From Carpediemonas membranifera (lineage: Eukaryota > Fornicata): a DNA stretch of 64,000 nucleotides. Position numbers and translations under genes: made by a program. Each line of letters opens with the position of its first letter. Within the stretch, counting starts at the first letter, position 1. Shown in pieces: positions 48,558 through 58,177 of this stretch. The stretch covers positions 372,001 to 436,000 of the forward strand of contig JAHDYR010000012.1 in assembly GCA_019828565.1 (NCBI GenBank), given 5' to 3'. Under the pieces are notes generated by a model. The model was not told the DNA's origin. It saw only the letters and a list, made by a program, of their open reading frames with translations, and did no database searches.

Positions 48558-49262
48558 CTACCCCCGCTGGGCCCTGAGGGCGCTGACCTGGGCGATGAGG
48601 GCCGCCCGCTCCTCCTCCACCTCGTCCAGCTGCTTGTGGGCCTCTGTATTGGCCAATTTGGCCGCCTCGACCTTCGCCCTGAGGTCGTCGAGGTCCTCCT
48701 CCGCGGGGACGCTGACCTTGGCTTGTTCGGCCGTCAGCTTCGTAATTTCGTCCCGCAAGGGCTCCATCTCCGCCAAGAGCACGCGCTCCTCGTCTTTGAG
48801 CAGCCCGAGCTTAGCCTGCGCGGCAGCGTGCTCGCTCTTGACTGTCTGGATCTGCATCTTCATCCGCTCCACCTCCCGCTCGGACCCGGCGCTCTTGAGC
48901 TCCATGAGGCGGGTAAGCTGGCTCAGGATCACCGCATAGTTCTCACGGGCGCGGTAGAGGTGCTGGTCGTGACGTGCTCGCGCCTCGTGGATATCCTCGA
49001 CGAGTGTATCGTGGCGGGCCCTGGCGCAGTGGAAGAACTCGATCAGATCCCGGTTGAAGATCTTATCCAAGTGCTTGTTCTCATACAGCGACAGGATGGA
49101 CGCGAGCGGCGTGTCCTCGGCGTCAAAGTTGAGATGATCGGCCTGGGACTCGGTGTTGGTCTCACGGAGAGTTTCCAGGATCACACTGTATATGGACTCT
49201 ATCTTACGATCAAGCTGGTCGTTCTCTGTCTGCAGAACGGCCATGTCTGGTGGTGCCTCCAT
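48558..49262 (-). CDS. Coiled-coil protein of unknown function
   Basis: 234 residues. Helices run from residue 10 to the end; the first 90 (including LYENKHLDKIFNRDLIEFFH) may form a globular start. The C-terminal coiled coil is Glu, Leu, Lys and Ala-rich. The size and layout suggest a cytoskeletal, centrosomal or spindle component, with no closer match. Start ATG at 49262; stop TAG at 48558. Confidence 0.5.
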   Translation of the reverse strand: MEAPPDMAVLQTENDQLDRKIESIYSVILETLRETNTESQADHLNFDAEDTPLASILSLYENKHLDKIFNRDLIEFFHCARARHDTLVEDIHEARARHDQHLYRARENYAVILSQLTRLMELKSAGSEREVERMKMQIQTVKSEHAAAQAKLGLLKDEERVLLAEMEPLRDEITKLTAEQAKVSVPAEEDLDDLRAKVEAAKLANTEAHKQLDEVEEERAALIAQVSALRAQRG

Positions 49263-49527
49263 CGTTGAGAACTTTGAAACTCAGGCTGCAGTCGGGCGAC
49301 GACGAGCTGAGCGCATGTACATGTCATGAGAGTGCCTGGACAGCAGGGTAGCTATCGTGAACTCGGCGAAGTTTGGTTTGGCTTGGGCGGCATCTCGTCG
49401 CCACTTGACCGAGAGGGAAGCAAGGGGCGACACTCTTCATGCTGGGGTCTCCGGATACTCAACTCAACAGCTTCTACTCAACCTTGCGTCTATCCACCGC
49501 AGAGTCGTGAAGTCGAAACGGCAGGAA

Positions 49528-50130
49528 ATGTCTTCGGATGAGGATGAAATCGATTACCACGCGTATCTGATGAAAATCGTCAAAACGCCTGAACTTGAGA
49601 TGCTCCAGCCGTTCCCCGCCGCCGTGAATGATGACCCGCGCGACGAGGACCAGCTGAGGTTCTACCGCTCAATCCGGACGATCATGCACTTCAAAGCGCT
49701 CAGAAACGGACTCCTAAAGTACAACCACATCCCCAAGCTGCTCGAGATGATCGACGGGACCATCTCCACCGACCTCGCGCCCCTCTGCATGAACACAGAC
49801 GCCATAGCCAGGGCTGTGCTCAACATCGTGTACTTCAGCCGCAGCCTTTGCATGCACTACACCATCGAGGCCACAGCGCTGGGCCGCTGCAAGTACGACG
49901 GTGCCATGTTCGGTGAGTATCCCCGCAACTTCCTGCTCGAAGGGACCCTGGAGATCATGCGGAGCTGGACTGCCGGGGACGCCATGCAGGCCTGGGTCAC
50001 GGCGCTCAGGGACGAGGCCATGGTGACGCTTCCGGTGCTGGTGGCGTCCGACCTCGAGGATTTCGACGTCATCGCCTGCGAGCTGTACCGAAACTACTCC
50101 GCCCTCGTGCAGGAGTGTCTGGCGTACTAG
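49528..50130 (+). CDS. Helical protein of unknown function
   Basis: 200 residues from the ATG at 49528. All-helical prediction with a DEDEIDY N-terminus, LLEMIDGTISTDLAPLC and YSALVQECLAY at the end. The sequence is not recognised. It lies 160 bp upstream of CSN7 in the same orientation, and a TGTAAATA motif (50142-50149) follows the stop. The long open reading frame upstream to 49357 is not supported by a plausible start. Confidence 0.55.
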   Translation: MSSDEDEIDYHAYLMKIVKTPELEMLQPFPAAVNDDPRDEDQLRFYRSIRTIMHFKALRNGLLKYNHIPKLLEMIDGTISTDLAPLCMNTDAIARAVLNIVYFSRSLCMHYTIEATALGRCKYDGAMFGEYPRNFLLEGTLEIMRSWTAGDAMQAWVTALRDEAMVTLPVLVASDLEDFDVIACELYRNYSALVQECLAY

Positions 50131-50141
50131 GGTTCATAGCA

Positions 50142-50147
50142 TGTAAA
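50142..50147 (+). terminator. TGTAAA motif after the unknown helical gene
   Basis: TGTAAATA lies 12 nt after the stop of the gene at 49528-50130. Confidence 0.4.
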
Positions 50148-50293
50148 TATAGACTATAGACGACAGCGGGGTCACTGCTGAAAGAAATGAAAGACCGGGG
50201 CCGCCATTCGAGAGCCGCATTGGAGAGAGCACTCGCCTGGACCCCAAGCCATATCGCAGCATGTCTCCTGTCAGAACATGATTTACATGATTT

Positions 50294-50869
50294 ATGTCTG
50301 TTACATGCCTTGGAGCTGACAACGAACGAGCGATGCCAAACTGCGCGGATTTCTCACCGAGCGAGGATGTCGTCACTCAATGGAATGATACCAACACAGA
50401 TATCCAGAGCCTTGTGTATAACACACTCGCAGACCCGTACATCTGGCAATTCGAGGAGCTTATTCACACAGCGGTTGGCCAGGTGATCGCAACGGACTCC
50501 CAATACGCTACATGCAACGAATACATGCACACAATGATGTTCAAACCATATTCGGGGACACATTCAGAGTGGGATGACGTGCTGAAGACGAAGCATCGCA
50601 GGATATGCATCATCCGCGCCATAGAGTCCCTCAACGGCATCGCCGTCAAGTTCCCAGACATACTTGAAGTCTCTGGCGTCGGTCTCACCGCCGCTGCCCT
50701 CGAGAGGGAGCTGATGGACCTCATCATGGGCGGGCTCGTCAGCGGCGCCATCGACTCGGAGTCTCAGGCTGTCGAGGTCACTGGGTACATCGATCTAGAC
50801 GTCTGCGAGGAGAGGCGGGCTGCAGCAGACGCCCTGCTGGCCAAGTGGCTGGGCCGCATCTCGGTCTGA
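50294..50869 (+). CDS. CSN7: COP9 signalosome subunit 7 (PCI protein)
   Basis: 191 residues (179 if the ATG at 50333 is used). The N-terminal helical repeats include LVYNTLADPYIWQFEELIH, matching CSN7's start of the PCI region. The winged helix ends with LERELMDLIMGGLVSGAIDS and then VEVTGYIDLDV, the conserved D-Q-x-x-x-L-E-V-like strand. CSN7 is part of the COP9 signalosome, which removes NEDD8 from cullins. Metamonads often have reduced COP9; this copy appears intact. Confidence 0.8.
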   Translation: MSVTCLGADNERAMPNCADFSPSEDVVTQWNDTNTDIQSLVYNTLADPYIWQFEELIHTAVGQVIATDSQYATCNEYMHTMMFKPYSGTHSEWDDVLKTKHRRICIIRAIESLNGIAVKFPDILEVSGVGLTAAALERELMDLIMGGLVSGAIDSESQAVEVTGYIDLDVCEERRAAADALLAKWLGRISV

Positions 50870-51234
50870 GGCGCTTTGTTGATCCTCTCACAAAACCTGC
50901 TTGTGTCTGGAGCTACTGCCCTGAGCTGGCCGACCCCGAGTCCGACTGCACGGCGATGACGAACGAGTATATCCGCCCTTCGTCGCCGATAGGGTACGGA
51001 ATCACACTGAGAACGAGACGACAGCGCATATGAGCGGCTGAAAGCAAGTGGGCCGCCAAACCTGCAACTTCGCCCGGAACGCCACACCCCGTCTCCTGAG
51101 CGGACGCCGAGCACATCGCCGTCGGCACGCTGCAATCTGGGCTTCAACGACGTATCATTTACGTAAAACCGTTTACATATCCTGCACGCTCACTCACCGA
51201 AGCCTCTTCGCCCGCCCGCATCCCTCAGCCCGCC
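50870..51234. other. Intergenic stretch upstream of the ASH-like locus
   Basis: About 360 bp. No start codon for the next gene is clear; the frame that begins at 51235 extends back to about 51170 without an ATG, so an upstream exon may lie here. Confidence 0.35.
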
Positions 51235-51914
51235 GTGTTCGTCTCCCGGCAGCACTTGTTCTTCGGCAGCGGTACGCAGCCGGTCATCAACCGGCTCCGC
51301 AGGGCAGACCCGGCCCAGGGCGTGTCGGTGAGCCTCACCGTCGACCGGCGGACCCACTCTGCGACTGCCACGTTCCCGCCATTCGCCATTCACCTCGGGC
51401 CACTCGAGACGGCAACGGTGGAAGTCACGTGGCGCCCCCCGGCGGCCCCTGTGAGGTCGGGCCGGCTGGAGGACTCGTCATTGACGCGGCAGGGGCGGCA
51501 TACTAGGTGCCCCTGCTCGCCGTCCCCGGCCAGCGCCAGGTCGTCGTGGGTCGCACCGCCGTGTTCAGCGGGGACAGCCAGCTTTACGGGTCAGTCGAGC
51601 TCGAGAACAAGGGCACCGCGCCGGCCTTCGTGCAGTTCGAGCACGGGGCGGTACCAGAGTCGCCTGTGGTCATGCCAGGGGCGACGGTTATGTGTAAGGT
51701 CCGGGGGACAGCCGGGCAGGATCGGATCTTCGAGTATAGATACGAAACCGGATCCGAGCCTCTCCGTGTTCTTGCCGCACAGGCCGGGGTCAACGATTGC
51801 CCCGCGCTGTCCCGTCAGGAACCCCCGGCCATGCTCAGTCGAGTGGCGCTGACGGCCGAGCAGGTCGAGCCGTTCTTCAGGGCGGGGCATGCTCTGATCG
51901 CCAAGGGCAAGTAG
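51235..51914 (+). CDS. ASH/MSP-like beta-sandwich protein, frame-broken or intron-containing
   Basis: The first frame has FFGSGTQPVINRL and ATVEVTWRPP, typical of ASPM-SPD2-Hydin or MSP-type immunoglobulin folds of ciliary or centrosomal proteins. A TAG at 51504-51506 and a frame change separate it from the second frame (51507-51914: VELENKGTAPAFVQFEHG). Two readings are possible. A 56-bp intron at 51451-51506 (donor GTGAGG, acceptor ATACTAG) removes both, in phase 0. Alternatively a missing C in the run at 51434-51439 plus a stop mutation would restore the strand GGLVIDAAGAAY. No ATG begins the first frame. Confidence 0.5.
51451..51506 (+). other. Candidate 56-bp intron in the ASH-like locus
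   Basis: GTGAGG...ATACTAG, phase 0 at both ends, removing the in-frame TAG. It is longer than the other introns and would delete a beta-strand, so a frameshift remains an alternative. Confidence 0.35.
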
Positions 51915-52173
51915 GGTAGAGTAAACAAGGTTCCGCTTGAAAGGGCCGGTCATATTTCATATCGCGGCAATGACTCTTGCCCGGGGCCTGCTGGGGAGGT
52001 GTATGCTGGCAATGGCATGATGTTGTGATGCTTGATGTGCACGACACCGTGGACGCCTCCTGCCCCTTCTCCATGGAAAACAGGGGCGCCGCATTGGGCA
52101 GTGGTGCACGGTTGTGCTAACCATCTGAACGTAAAGGGACCCACTGGTACGACACAGCGATCTTTATAACGAA

Positions 52174-55100
52174 CTAATGGCCTCGCCCCCCGCGATGGCC
52201 GCCCCGACCGCGTCCCCGGCCTCGACCACCACCACAACCACCACGACCGCGGCCACGCCCTCTCTGGCCCTGGCTCTGGGGTCTGTCAGCAACGTGGTCC
52301 ACTTCGGGCCCCCTCCCCGGCTTGTGATCACGGGCGCGGCCCTTGTCCTTGTCGGATGGGGCCGGACGGGCATCTGTCTTGTCGCCCTGCTTGCTGTCCT
52401 GCTTCTGCCGACCCCTCCTGGGCTTCTGGGCCTTCTCCGCAGGCTTGCCCTCGCCCTTCTCCGGCTTCTTCTGCTCAGACTTCTCGGTCATCTTCTGGTC
52501 GCCCTTCTTCTGCTCGGGCTTCGGCCCCCTCCTTCCCCTATCCTCAAGCTTGGCGTCGTCCTTGGGGCCTCGCCGGTCGTCGCGGCCGTCCCTGCGGTTG
52601 CCCGAGTCCCTTACGGCGGCCTTGTTCAGCTCCTCCTCGATCTTCCGCACGCGACACTCCTCGATGAACTCGGCCAGCGGCGTCTCAGGGTGCCAGTCAG
52701 CCTTCGCGTCTGCACCCCCGCCCCGCCTGCCTCTCCGACCTCTGCCGCGACCCCTGCCGCGTGCCATGGTGAAGCGGCCGTGACGGACGTCGCTGAGGCC
52801 GACGAGCGGTGAGTCAGAGCAGACTAGGCAACCCGACGCCGTCTCTCCGCCCGTTCTCTGGGTGTGAGGCGGCCACGTCACCGTGATGTTGCGGTAGCCG
52901 CACTTGCTGCAGTAATCGCCGAGGACGAGGGTCTTGGCCTTCTTGAGGATGTCGACCACAAGGTTGCATCGCGTGCAGTAGGCCTTCCAGTCACCGCTGC
53001 CGCTGTTCGACCGGTCGAGCACGAGCTCCCCCACGCTACCGCTGACTGCACAGTCGGGGCAAGGCCCAATAAGCCGGGCCGCCCGCGCCATGGGGCATGT
53101 GGTGTGTGTGCAGGTGTGGCAGGGCGTCGGGTCAGTCTTGCTGTCGTGGCATCTGGGGCAGATGGGGTAGGACTTCTGGTTCGACCCCAGGCTGACCATG
53201 ATGAGTTCATACCCGTCCTTGGGGCAGAACGTGCCCGTCAGCATCTTCACCGCACCGTCGGAGGGCACGTTGATGGTCTCCTCACACGTAGGGCAGTACA
53301 GACGGGGCGGCCTCTGATGAATGAACCGCATGTAGTGCGAGCAGTTGCCGCACTTGGTGAAGGGTCTCCCCGTCTCCGTCAGCGGCGAGAACTTGGCCGA
53401 GAAGAGCCCCTCCATGTCCCCAACGTGCCGCTGGAAGTTAACGAACCTCGCCCTGTAGTCCGCCAGCGCCTTGGTCAGCAGGGCCTGCAGCGTCATCTTA
53501 CCCTCCGCCACCGTCATGATGTCCCGCTCGATGTCAGCCCTGATCTGCGGTGACACCAGCGACCGGTCGATCTGCTGGTAACCGTGGACGAGGCAAATGC
53601 CCAGGGCGGTCGGGACGAGGCGACGGTCGGTCATCGTCACGTAGTTCCGCTCCTGGATGTTCTTGATGTGGGTGGCGATGCTGGCGTCTGTCCCGATGCC
53701 GTTCTTCTCCATCCGGTCGATCAGCTGGGCCTCCGTCAGATATGACGGGGGTCGTGTCACGCCCTGCACCGTGCTGACGGAGACCACGGGGATCGTCTCG
53801 CCCGCGGCCACGTCAGGGAGGCCCGACACATCCCGATCGGCCTCGTCGGGCAGGTCGTCTTCATCCTCATCCGAAAAGCCGAGGAGCACGTCTCTGAAGC
53901 CCGGCTTCGTCACCTTTGTCTCTCGTGCCTTGAACTCTGACTCCCCGACAGTCAAAGTCATGGTCACGGACTCCGTCTGGGCGTTCGGGGCGTTGGATGC
54001 GAGGAATACACGGCAAATCATGTCGTACAGGCGGGCCCTGTCGCCGCTGATCTCGGGCCCCGGGTGGTGTCCCGTGGGCGTGATAGGGGGGTGATCACCC
54101 ATGTTGACGCCGCCCGTGTTCACCTTGATCGCTCCCTGGTACGTCTCGACGAAGCGGCTGAACGTCGGGTCCGTCTTGAAGCTGCGGAACAGGCCGGTGA
54201 CGTCCATGGAGTCGGGGTATCGCGTGCTTTCGGTCCGGGGGTAGCTAATGGCCCCGCTGATGTACAGCTGCTCGGCCAGGGCCATGGTGTAGTCGCTGCT
54301 CATGCTGAGCCACGTCGACGCCAGCTTCATCATGCCGACAGTGTTGAGGGCGCCAGGGCGGCCGATCTTGCCGCTGGCTTTCTTGATACTGCTCACAGTG
54401 GCGTGATTGACGGCCTTGCACCGGTCGACCTCGGCCATCACACGGGTCTTCGTCACCGACGATCCCTTGGTCGATCGCATAAGCACACGATATGACGGAT
54501 TGGACACCGCCAGCTGGAAGGCGGAGTTGTCGCCGGCCTTGTACCCCGATGGGATCGCGATGGTGCACGTGTAGTGGGTCTGCGGCTTGAAGCGGACGAT
54601 CTCGTCGTGTCTGGCCACCGTGAACCCCAGGGTCGGCGTCTGGCACGGCCCGTAGCTTATCACACGGCTGTCGAGGTCCCCGAACTTCGCCTGGAAGTAT
54701 CTCGTCTGGAACCTCGTGAAGCTGACACCGATCTTGAGGTCGAGCTCCTGTCGGGCCTCAACGGAGTCGGACTCGTCCTTGTTGGGGTCCTTGAGGGTCG
54801 CCATGGCGTGCCGGACCTCCTGGGTGGTGATGGCACTGAATATGGCCCGGTAGATCTGCTTTCCAGAGACTTTGGCCAGGACGGGGCGGATGGCGTCGAG
54901 CACCTCGAAGCAGATGTTCTCGCCCTCCCGATCGTTGTCTAGCCAGAGGATGACACGGTGGGCCCCCTTGGCAGCAGTGCGGAGGTGCTGGCGGACATTG
55001 GCCTTGGGATTCGCCTCGACCTTCACGACCTTGGAGTCGAAGAGCTCCAGGGGGTCCTTGTCCCAGGACTGGGACTCTGGGGGGAAATCAATCGACATCA

Positions 55101-55272
55101 CATGGCCAATGACGGAAGTGAACTTGAATTGGCACTTCTTGCCGTTGAAATCGTTGGTGAACTGCCACACGGGAAACTTGCCCTCACCACGGGTAACATG
55201 GTTGTTGCTGAGCAATTTTGCAACACTTTCAGCGAGACTAGGCTTTTCAGCAACACAGAAAACCGTCTCCAT
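52174..55272 (-). CDS. TOP3B: DNA topoisomerase III beta with RGG-rich tail
   Basis: 1032 residues. TOPRIM motifs are AEKPSLAESVAK (residues 8-19) and WLDNDREGENI (110-120). The active-site Tyr is Tyr344 in AISYPRTEST, close to Tyr336 of human TOP3B. Zinc-ribbon pairs occupy about 640-800 (CGNCSHYM, YCPTCEE, CPRCHDSK, CTRCNLV, CSKCGYR). The last 200 residues have RGR/RGG repeats (MARGRGRGRGRRGRRG and GRGRGRGGHRGGRGH), as in animal TOP3B, where the RGG box binds mRNA and TDRD3. This suggests RNA as well as DNA strand passage. Start ATG at 55272. Confidence 0.93.
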   Translation of the reverse strand: METVFCVAEKPSLAESVAKLLSNNHVTRGEGKFPVWQFTNDFNGKKCQFKFTSVIGHVMSIDFPPESQSWDKDPLELFDSKVVKVEANPKANVRQHLRTAAKGAHRVILWLDNDREGENICFEVLDAIRPVLAKVSGKQIYRAIFSAITTQEVRHAMATLKDPNKDESDSVEARQELDLKIGVSFTRFQTRYFQAKFGDLDSRVISYGPCQTPTLGFTVARHDEIVRFKPQTHYTCTIAIPSGYKAGDNSAFQLAVSNPSYRVLMRSTKGSSVTKTRVMAEVDRCKAVNHATVSSIKKASGKIGRPGALNTVGMMKLASTWLSMSSDYTMALAEQLYISGAISYPRTESTRYPDSMDVTGLFRSFKTDPTFSRFVETYQGAIKVNTGGVNMGDHPPITPTGHHPGPEISGDRARLYDMICRVFLASNAPNAQTESVTMTLTVGESEFKARETKVTKPGFRDVLLGFSDEDEDDLPDEADRDVSGLPDVAAGETIPVVSVSTVQGVTRPPSYLTEAQLIDRMEKNGIGTDASIATHIKNIQERNYVTMTDRRLVPTALGICLVHGYQQIDRSLVSPQIRADIERDIMTVAEGKMTLQALLTKALADYRARFVNFQRHVGDMEGLFSAKFSPLTETGRPFTKCGNCSHYMRFIHQRPPRLYCPTCEETINVPSDGAVKMLTGTFCPKDGYELIMVSLGSNQKSYPICPRCHDSKTDPTPCHTCTHTTCPMARAARLIGPCPDCAVSGSVGELVLDRSNSGSGDWKAYCTRCNLVVDILKKAKTLVLGDYCSKCGYRNITVTWPPHTQRTGGETASGCLVCSDSPLVGLSDVRHGRFTMARGRGRGRGRRGRRGGGADAKADWHPETPLAEFIEECRVRKIEEELNKAAVRDSGNRRDGRDDRRGPKDDAKLEDRGRRGPKPEQKKGDQKMTEKSEQKKPEKGEGKPAEKAQKPRRGRQKQDSKQGDKTDARPAPSDKDKGRARDHKPGRGPEVDHVADRPQSQGQRGRGRGRGGCGGGRGRGRGRGGHRGGRGH

Positions 55273-55456
55273 CTGAAGGACTTGCTGAAATTCGCATAGC
55301 TCTTATATGAAAGAACGAAGGAAGAGGACCTGCCCTGGTGACCCAATAGCCGTGGGATGATCTGCATTTGCAGTCCTCTCAGCTCATGATTTGACTCGGC
55401 CGACTGCTGAGTGGGTGTGACGTCATCACAAGGCTTGCTTTCGAGCTTAGCTTGGA

Positions 55457-56146
55457 ATGAAGACTATCTCAGCAGTACTATTGGCTTCTATCCTCATATC
55501 CGCGGTTTCCGCGTACTATCTCCCCACACTGGACGAGAGCTCCTTCACGAGCAAGCTCAGCGCCTCCTCTCGCCCCTCACTCGTCTTCTTCGGCGCTAGC
55601 TGGTGTGGACATTGTAAGAACTTCAAGCCGAAGTACACTGCGGCCGCTGAGAAGCTCACAGGTCTTGTCGATCTCTACTACGTCGAGTGCACGACCAACA
55701 TGAACTTATGTGGCCGCATGGGTCTCCAGGGCTACCCCACCGTCAAGGTCTTCCCCGCCCACTCCAGCAGCCCCCAGACAGACTACCAGGGGCAACGTGA
55801 GGTCGGGGCCGTCATCGACTACGCCCTGACGCTCATCCACCGCAGAGTCGTCAGCCTGACTGCGGCAAAGGTCGACGCCTTCCTCCAGAGCGAGAAGGCG
55901 ATGGTGGCTGTCACCGAGAAGGCAACCCCGCCTCTGCTGCTCCACATCTTGGCCGAGGAGCACAAGGACGTCGTCATCGCACACGTCAAGGCAGGCAGCC
56001 CCGCCGCCAAGGAGCTCGAAAAGCAGACCGGCGTGGTCCTGGATGGTGACAGTAAGACTGTGTTGCTCGGGGGCAGGGGAAAGCTCGTGCCGCACCAGGG
56101 CGGGATGAAGAAGAACGAGCTGGTCGCCGCGATCAAAGGGCTGTAA
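55457..56146 (+). CDS. Secreted/ER thioredoxin-fold protein (PDI-like)
   Basis: 229 residues. A signal peptide (LLASILISAVSA) precedes one thioredoxin domain with the active site FFGASWCGHCKNFKP and the cis-Pro loop GYPTVKVF. The C-terminal half is a second, inactive thioredoxin-like domain without CxxC. There is no KDEL-type tail (it ends IKGL), so retention in the ER is not certain. It would catalyse disulfide exchange in the secretory pathway. Start ATG at 55457. The stop TAA is within TGTAAA (56142-56147). Confidence 0.85.
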   Translation: MKTISAVLLASILISAVSAYYLPTLDESSFTSKLSASSRPSLVFFGASWCGHCKNFKPKYTAAAEKLTGLVDLYYVECTTNMNLCGRMGLQGYPTVKVFPAHSSSPQTDYQGQREVGAVIDYALTLIHRRVVSLTAAKVDAFLQSEKAMVAVTEKATPPLLLHILAEEHKDVVIAHVKAGSPAAKELEKQTGVVLDGDSKTVLLGGRGKLVPHQGGMKKNELVAAIKGL

Positions 56147-56147
56147 A
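56142..56147 (+). terminator. TGTAAA motif overlapping the PDI-like stop
   Basis: The coding strand reads CTG TAA AGT, with the stop codon inside TGTAAA. Confidence 0.45.
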
Positions 56148-56253
56148 GTAGCGTTGTATGCTGTAGTTGATGTTAGTGATGCAAAGTAACGCTCACATCT
56201 TCGTTTTCGTTGTGTAAGTCGACCTGACCTAAACCTGCGAACAATTACGCGAA

Positions 56254-57204
56254 ATGATGGAATCAATGGGTGCCCACGCTGACAGCCACCAGGTGCTGAC
56301 TCACATGCCGCTTCTGGGCTTGCCGTGCTCGGGTTTGACTGACCGACTGCAGTATCCGCGGCACTGCCTGCGGCTGTCTTTTCCGGAAGGCCATGGCCCC
56401 CTAGATATAGAAATGAACCACAAGCACAAGCTTGTACCAAATGTCGCTATGTCGCGGCAATCGCTCTTTCCAATCGACGTGGACATGAGCATCGCACAAA
56501 CCCCGCACCACGGCGGCCAAGCTCTTTTCCTCCTGGACCTTGATGACACACTGATCGCCACAACCTTTCTCCTCAATGAGCTTGAGGCCGGGGGGCTCAG
56601 TTCCACCGCAAAGAAGCAGCTCAAGGGTCTCGACAAAACATCCGCTCTTCTCGTCCGCGAGCTCCTCTCGGCGGCCCACACCAAGGTTGCTGTGGTCACC
56701 TGCGGCACGGCCTCATGGATGACCGCCGCGTTGACGTACTTCCCTCGTCTCCGAAGAGCTCTGCGTCGCACCCTCGTCGTCTCTGCACGGGATACGTGGG
56801 CCGACGCCTTCCCTGTCGAGCAGTACGGCCACAACGCCTCGTGTATGTGGAAGCTGGCCTCGTTCCGTCGTATCGTCTCCAGCTTGGATGACGCCGCCTC
56901 GCTGGACGTCATCAGCATTGGCGACTCACCAACTGAGCGACGGGCTGCTCGATACCTGCTCAAATCCGCCAAGAAGGACAAGAAGCGGCGGAGTCTCGGC
57001 CAGGACGCGGGGACCGAGCTCTTTGTGAAGTCCGTGCAGACCGCCGCCGCCCCCAGTCCCGAGGTCCTCAGCGGCCAACTCAACCAGGTCATGGCGATGC
57101 TCGACGTCCTCAGGATGCCGCGGGTGTCGATGGACGGGACAATCGATGAGATTGGCCACTTTGCGGGGCACGGCGACGGAGGTTGCGGATTAGACCCAGA
57201 ATAG
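56254..57204 (+). CDS. HAD-superfamily hydrolase
   Basis: 316 residues. The HAD motif I is FLLDLDDTLIATT (nucleophile Asp, then D-x-T); motif II is likely VVTCGTASW; motif III/IV region is ISIGDSPTERRAA (D-S-P-T). The fold fits a phosphatase of the FCP/SCP or related HAD groups, but the substrate is unknown. The last 100 residues are Lys-rich, then helical. Two ATGs occur within the first few codons (56254, 56257) and the N-terminal 80 residues are unassigned. Confidence 0.75.
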   Translation: MMESMGAHADSHQVLTHMPLLGLPCSGLTDRLQYPRHCLRLSFPEGHGPLDIEMNHKHKLVPNVAMSRQSLFPIDVDMSIAQTPHHGGQALFLLDLDDTLIATTFLLNELEAGGLSSTAKKQLKGLDKTSALLVRELLSAAHTKVAVVTCGTASWMTAALTYFPRLRRALRRTLVVSARDTWADAFPVEQYGHNASCMWKLASFRRIVSSLDDAASLDVISIGDSPTERRAARYLLKSAKKDKKRRSLGQDAGTELFVKSVQTAAAPSPEVLSGQLNQVMAMLDVLRMPRVSMDGTIDEIGHFAGHGDGGCGLDPE

Positions 57205-57294
57205 CTCAACTTTTTCACTTTTAAACCATAGCATCTCTCGAATGGAGTGGCTTTATGAGCTGGCCTAGCAGGTTGAGGGTCTGGCCATCGGCCG

Positions 57295-57861
57295 TCACCG
57301 CTGCTTCCTGCTGGCCTCCCTTATGGCGTCCAGCCACATCAAGAAGGCCGGTCTCGACCCGGCATTGAATATGTACAGCCGGCCCTTGTACGAGATCTCC
57401 ATGCAGGACTCCCCCATGGCCGACGGCTGGACCGTGACGGCCCCCACGTCCAAGGTGTGGGCCGGCACCGTCTCCCGGTCGTTGTGGTAGTACTGGATGC
57501 GGACGGGGGTCAGCTCCACCCACCGCTGTCGCCACGTCTTGTGGACGTTGCTGTACTTGCCCATCCATCCGCTCTTGAGGATGGTCGCCTCGGCACTGCC
57601 GTTGGCTCGGACGTCAGCGCTGGCACATTCGAAGCGATCGAACGGCTGCACGGCGCTGTATGGGAATACTCCCCTCTTACCGTCCAGCTGCCCTTTCCAG
57701 AGCCCCGAGTCGGATTCCTCGAGGAGAGTGATGAGATCTCCCTTCTCAAAGCTCAGCTCATGCGGAAGCCGGGCCTTGAAGTCCACGATTGCCACAACAA
57801 TTGGTCTTTCTAGCTTCTTGTCGCTCTGAGTTGTGGCAACAGGCCCTGTGTGGCTTGCCAT
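57295..57861 (-). CDS. SH3-PH adaptor protein
   Basis: 188 residues. The SH3 domain (residues 20-75) reads VVAIVDFKARLPHELSFEKG, then LWKGQLDGKRGVFPYSAV. The PH domain (95-186) reads LKSGWMGKYSNVHKTWRQRW, then QYYHN and AFLMWLDAIREA with the invariant Trp. It is a small adaptor linking Pro-rich ligands to membranes. Start ATG at 57861; the stop TGA falls just before the poly-charged C-terminus ends (SRKQR). Confidence 0.87.
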   Translation of the reverse strand: MASHTGPVATTQSDKKLERPIVVAIVDFKARLPHELSFEKGDLITLLEESDSGLWKGQLDGKRGVFPYSAVQPFDRFECASADVRANGSAEATILKSGWMGKYSNVHKTWRQRWVELTPVRIQYYHNDRETVPAHTLDVGAVTVQPSAMGESCMEISYKGRLYIFNAGSRPAFLMWLDAIREASRKQR

Positions 57862-58177
57862 ACACCGTTGTTTGCTGCTGACTCCCGGACACTATATCTG
57901 GTGGCATGGTCAGGCTGAGCTGCCCAGAACGTGGCGCCACTATCAGAGAGTATGGCGGTCCCTTGATGGACTCCGTAGCAGACCCACACCGACCAGAGGC
58001 GGCGTCCTGAGAAGAGCCTGCCTTGGTCTATTGTTCAATGGTATCAGCAACGAGCATAGGGGACTGACTCTTTGCAGGAGACTATTTATGTGCATGTTCA
58101 ATTAAAGGGGGAGACCGGGGGACCAGGCCTCTTGACATGTCATATACGATACAACCCTATACGAAACCCTATCACCC
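57862..58177. other. Intergenic stretch between SH3-PH and the giant C2 gene
   Basis: About 315 bp. It contains the SH3-PH promoter on one side and the C2 gene 3' flank on the other. Nothing else is recognised. Confidence 0.45.
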
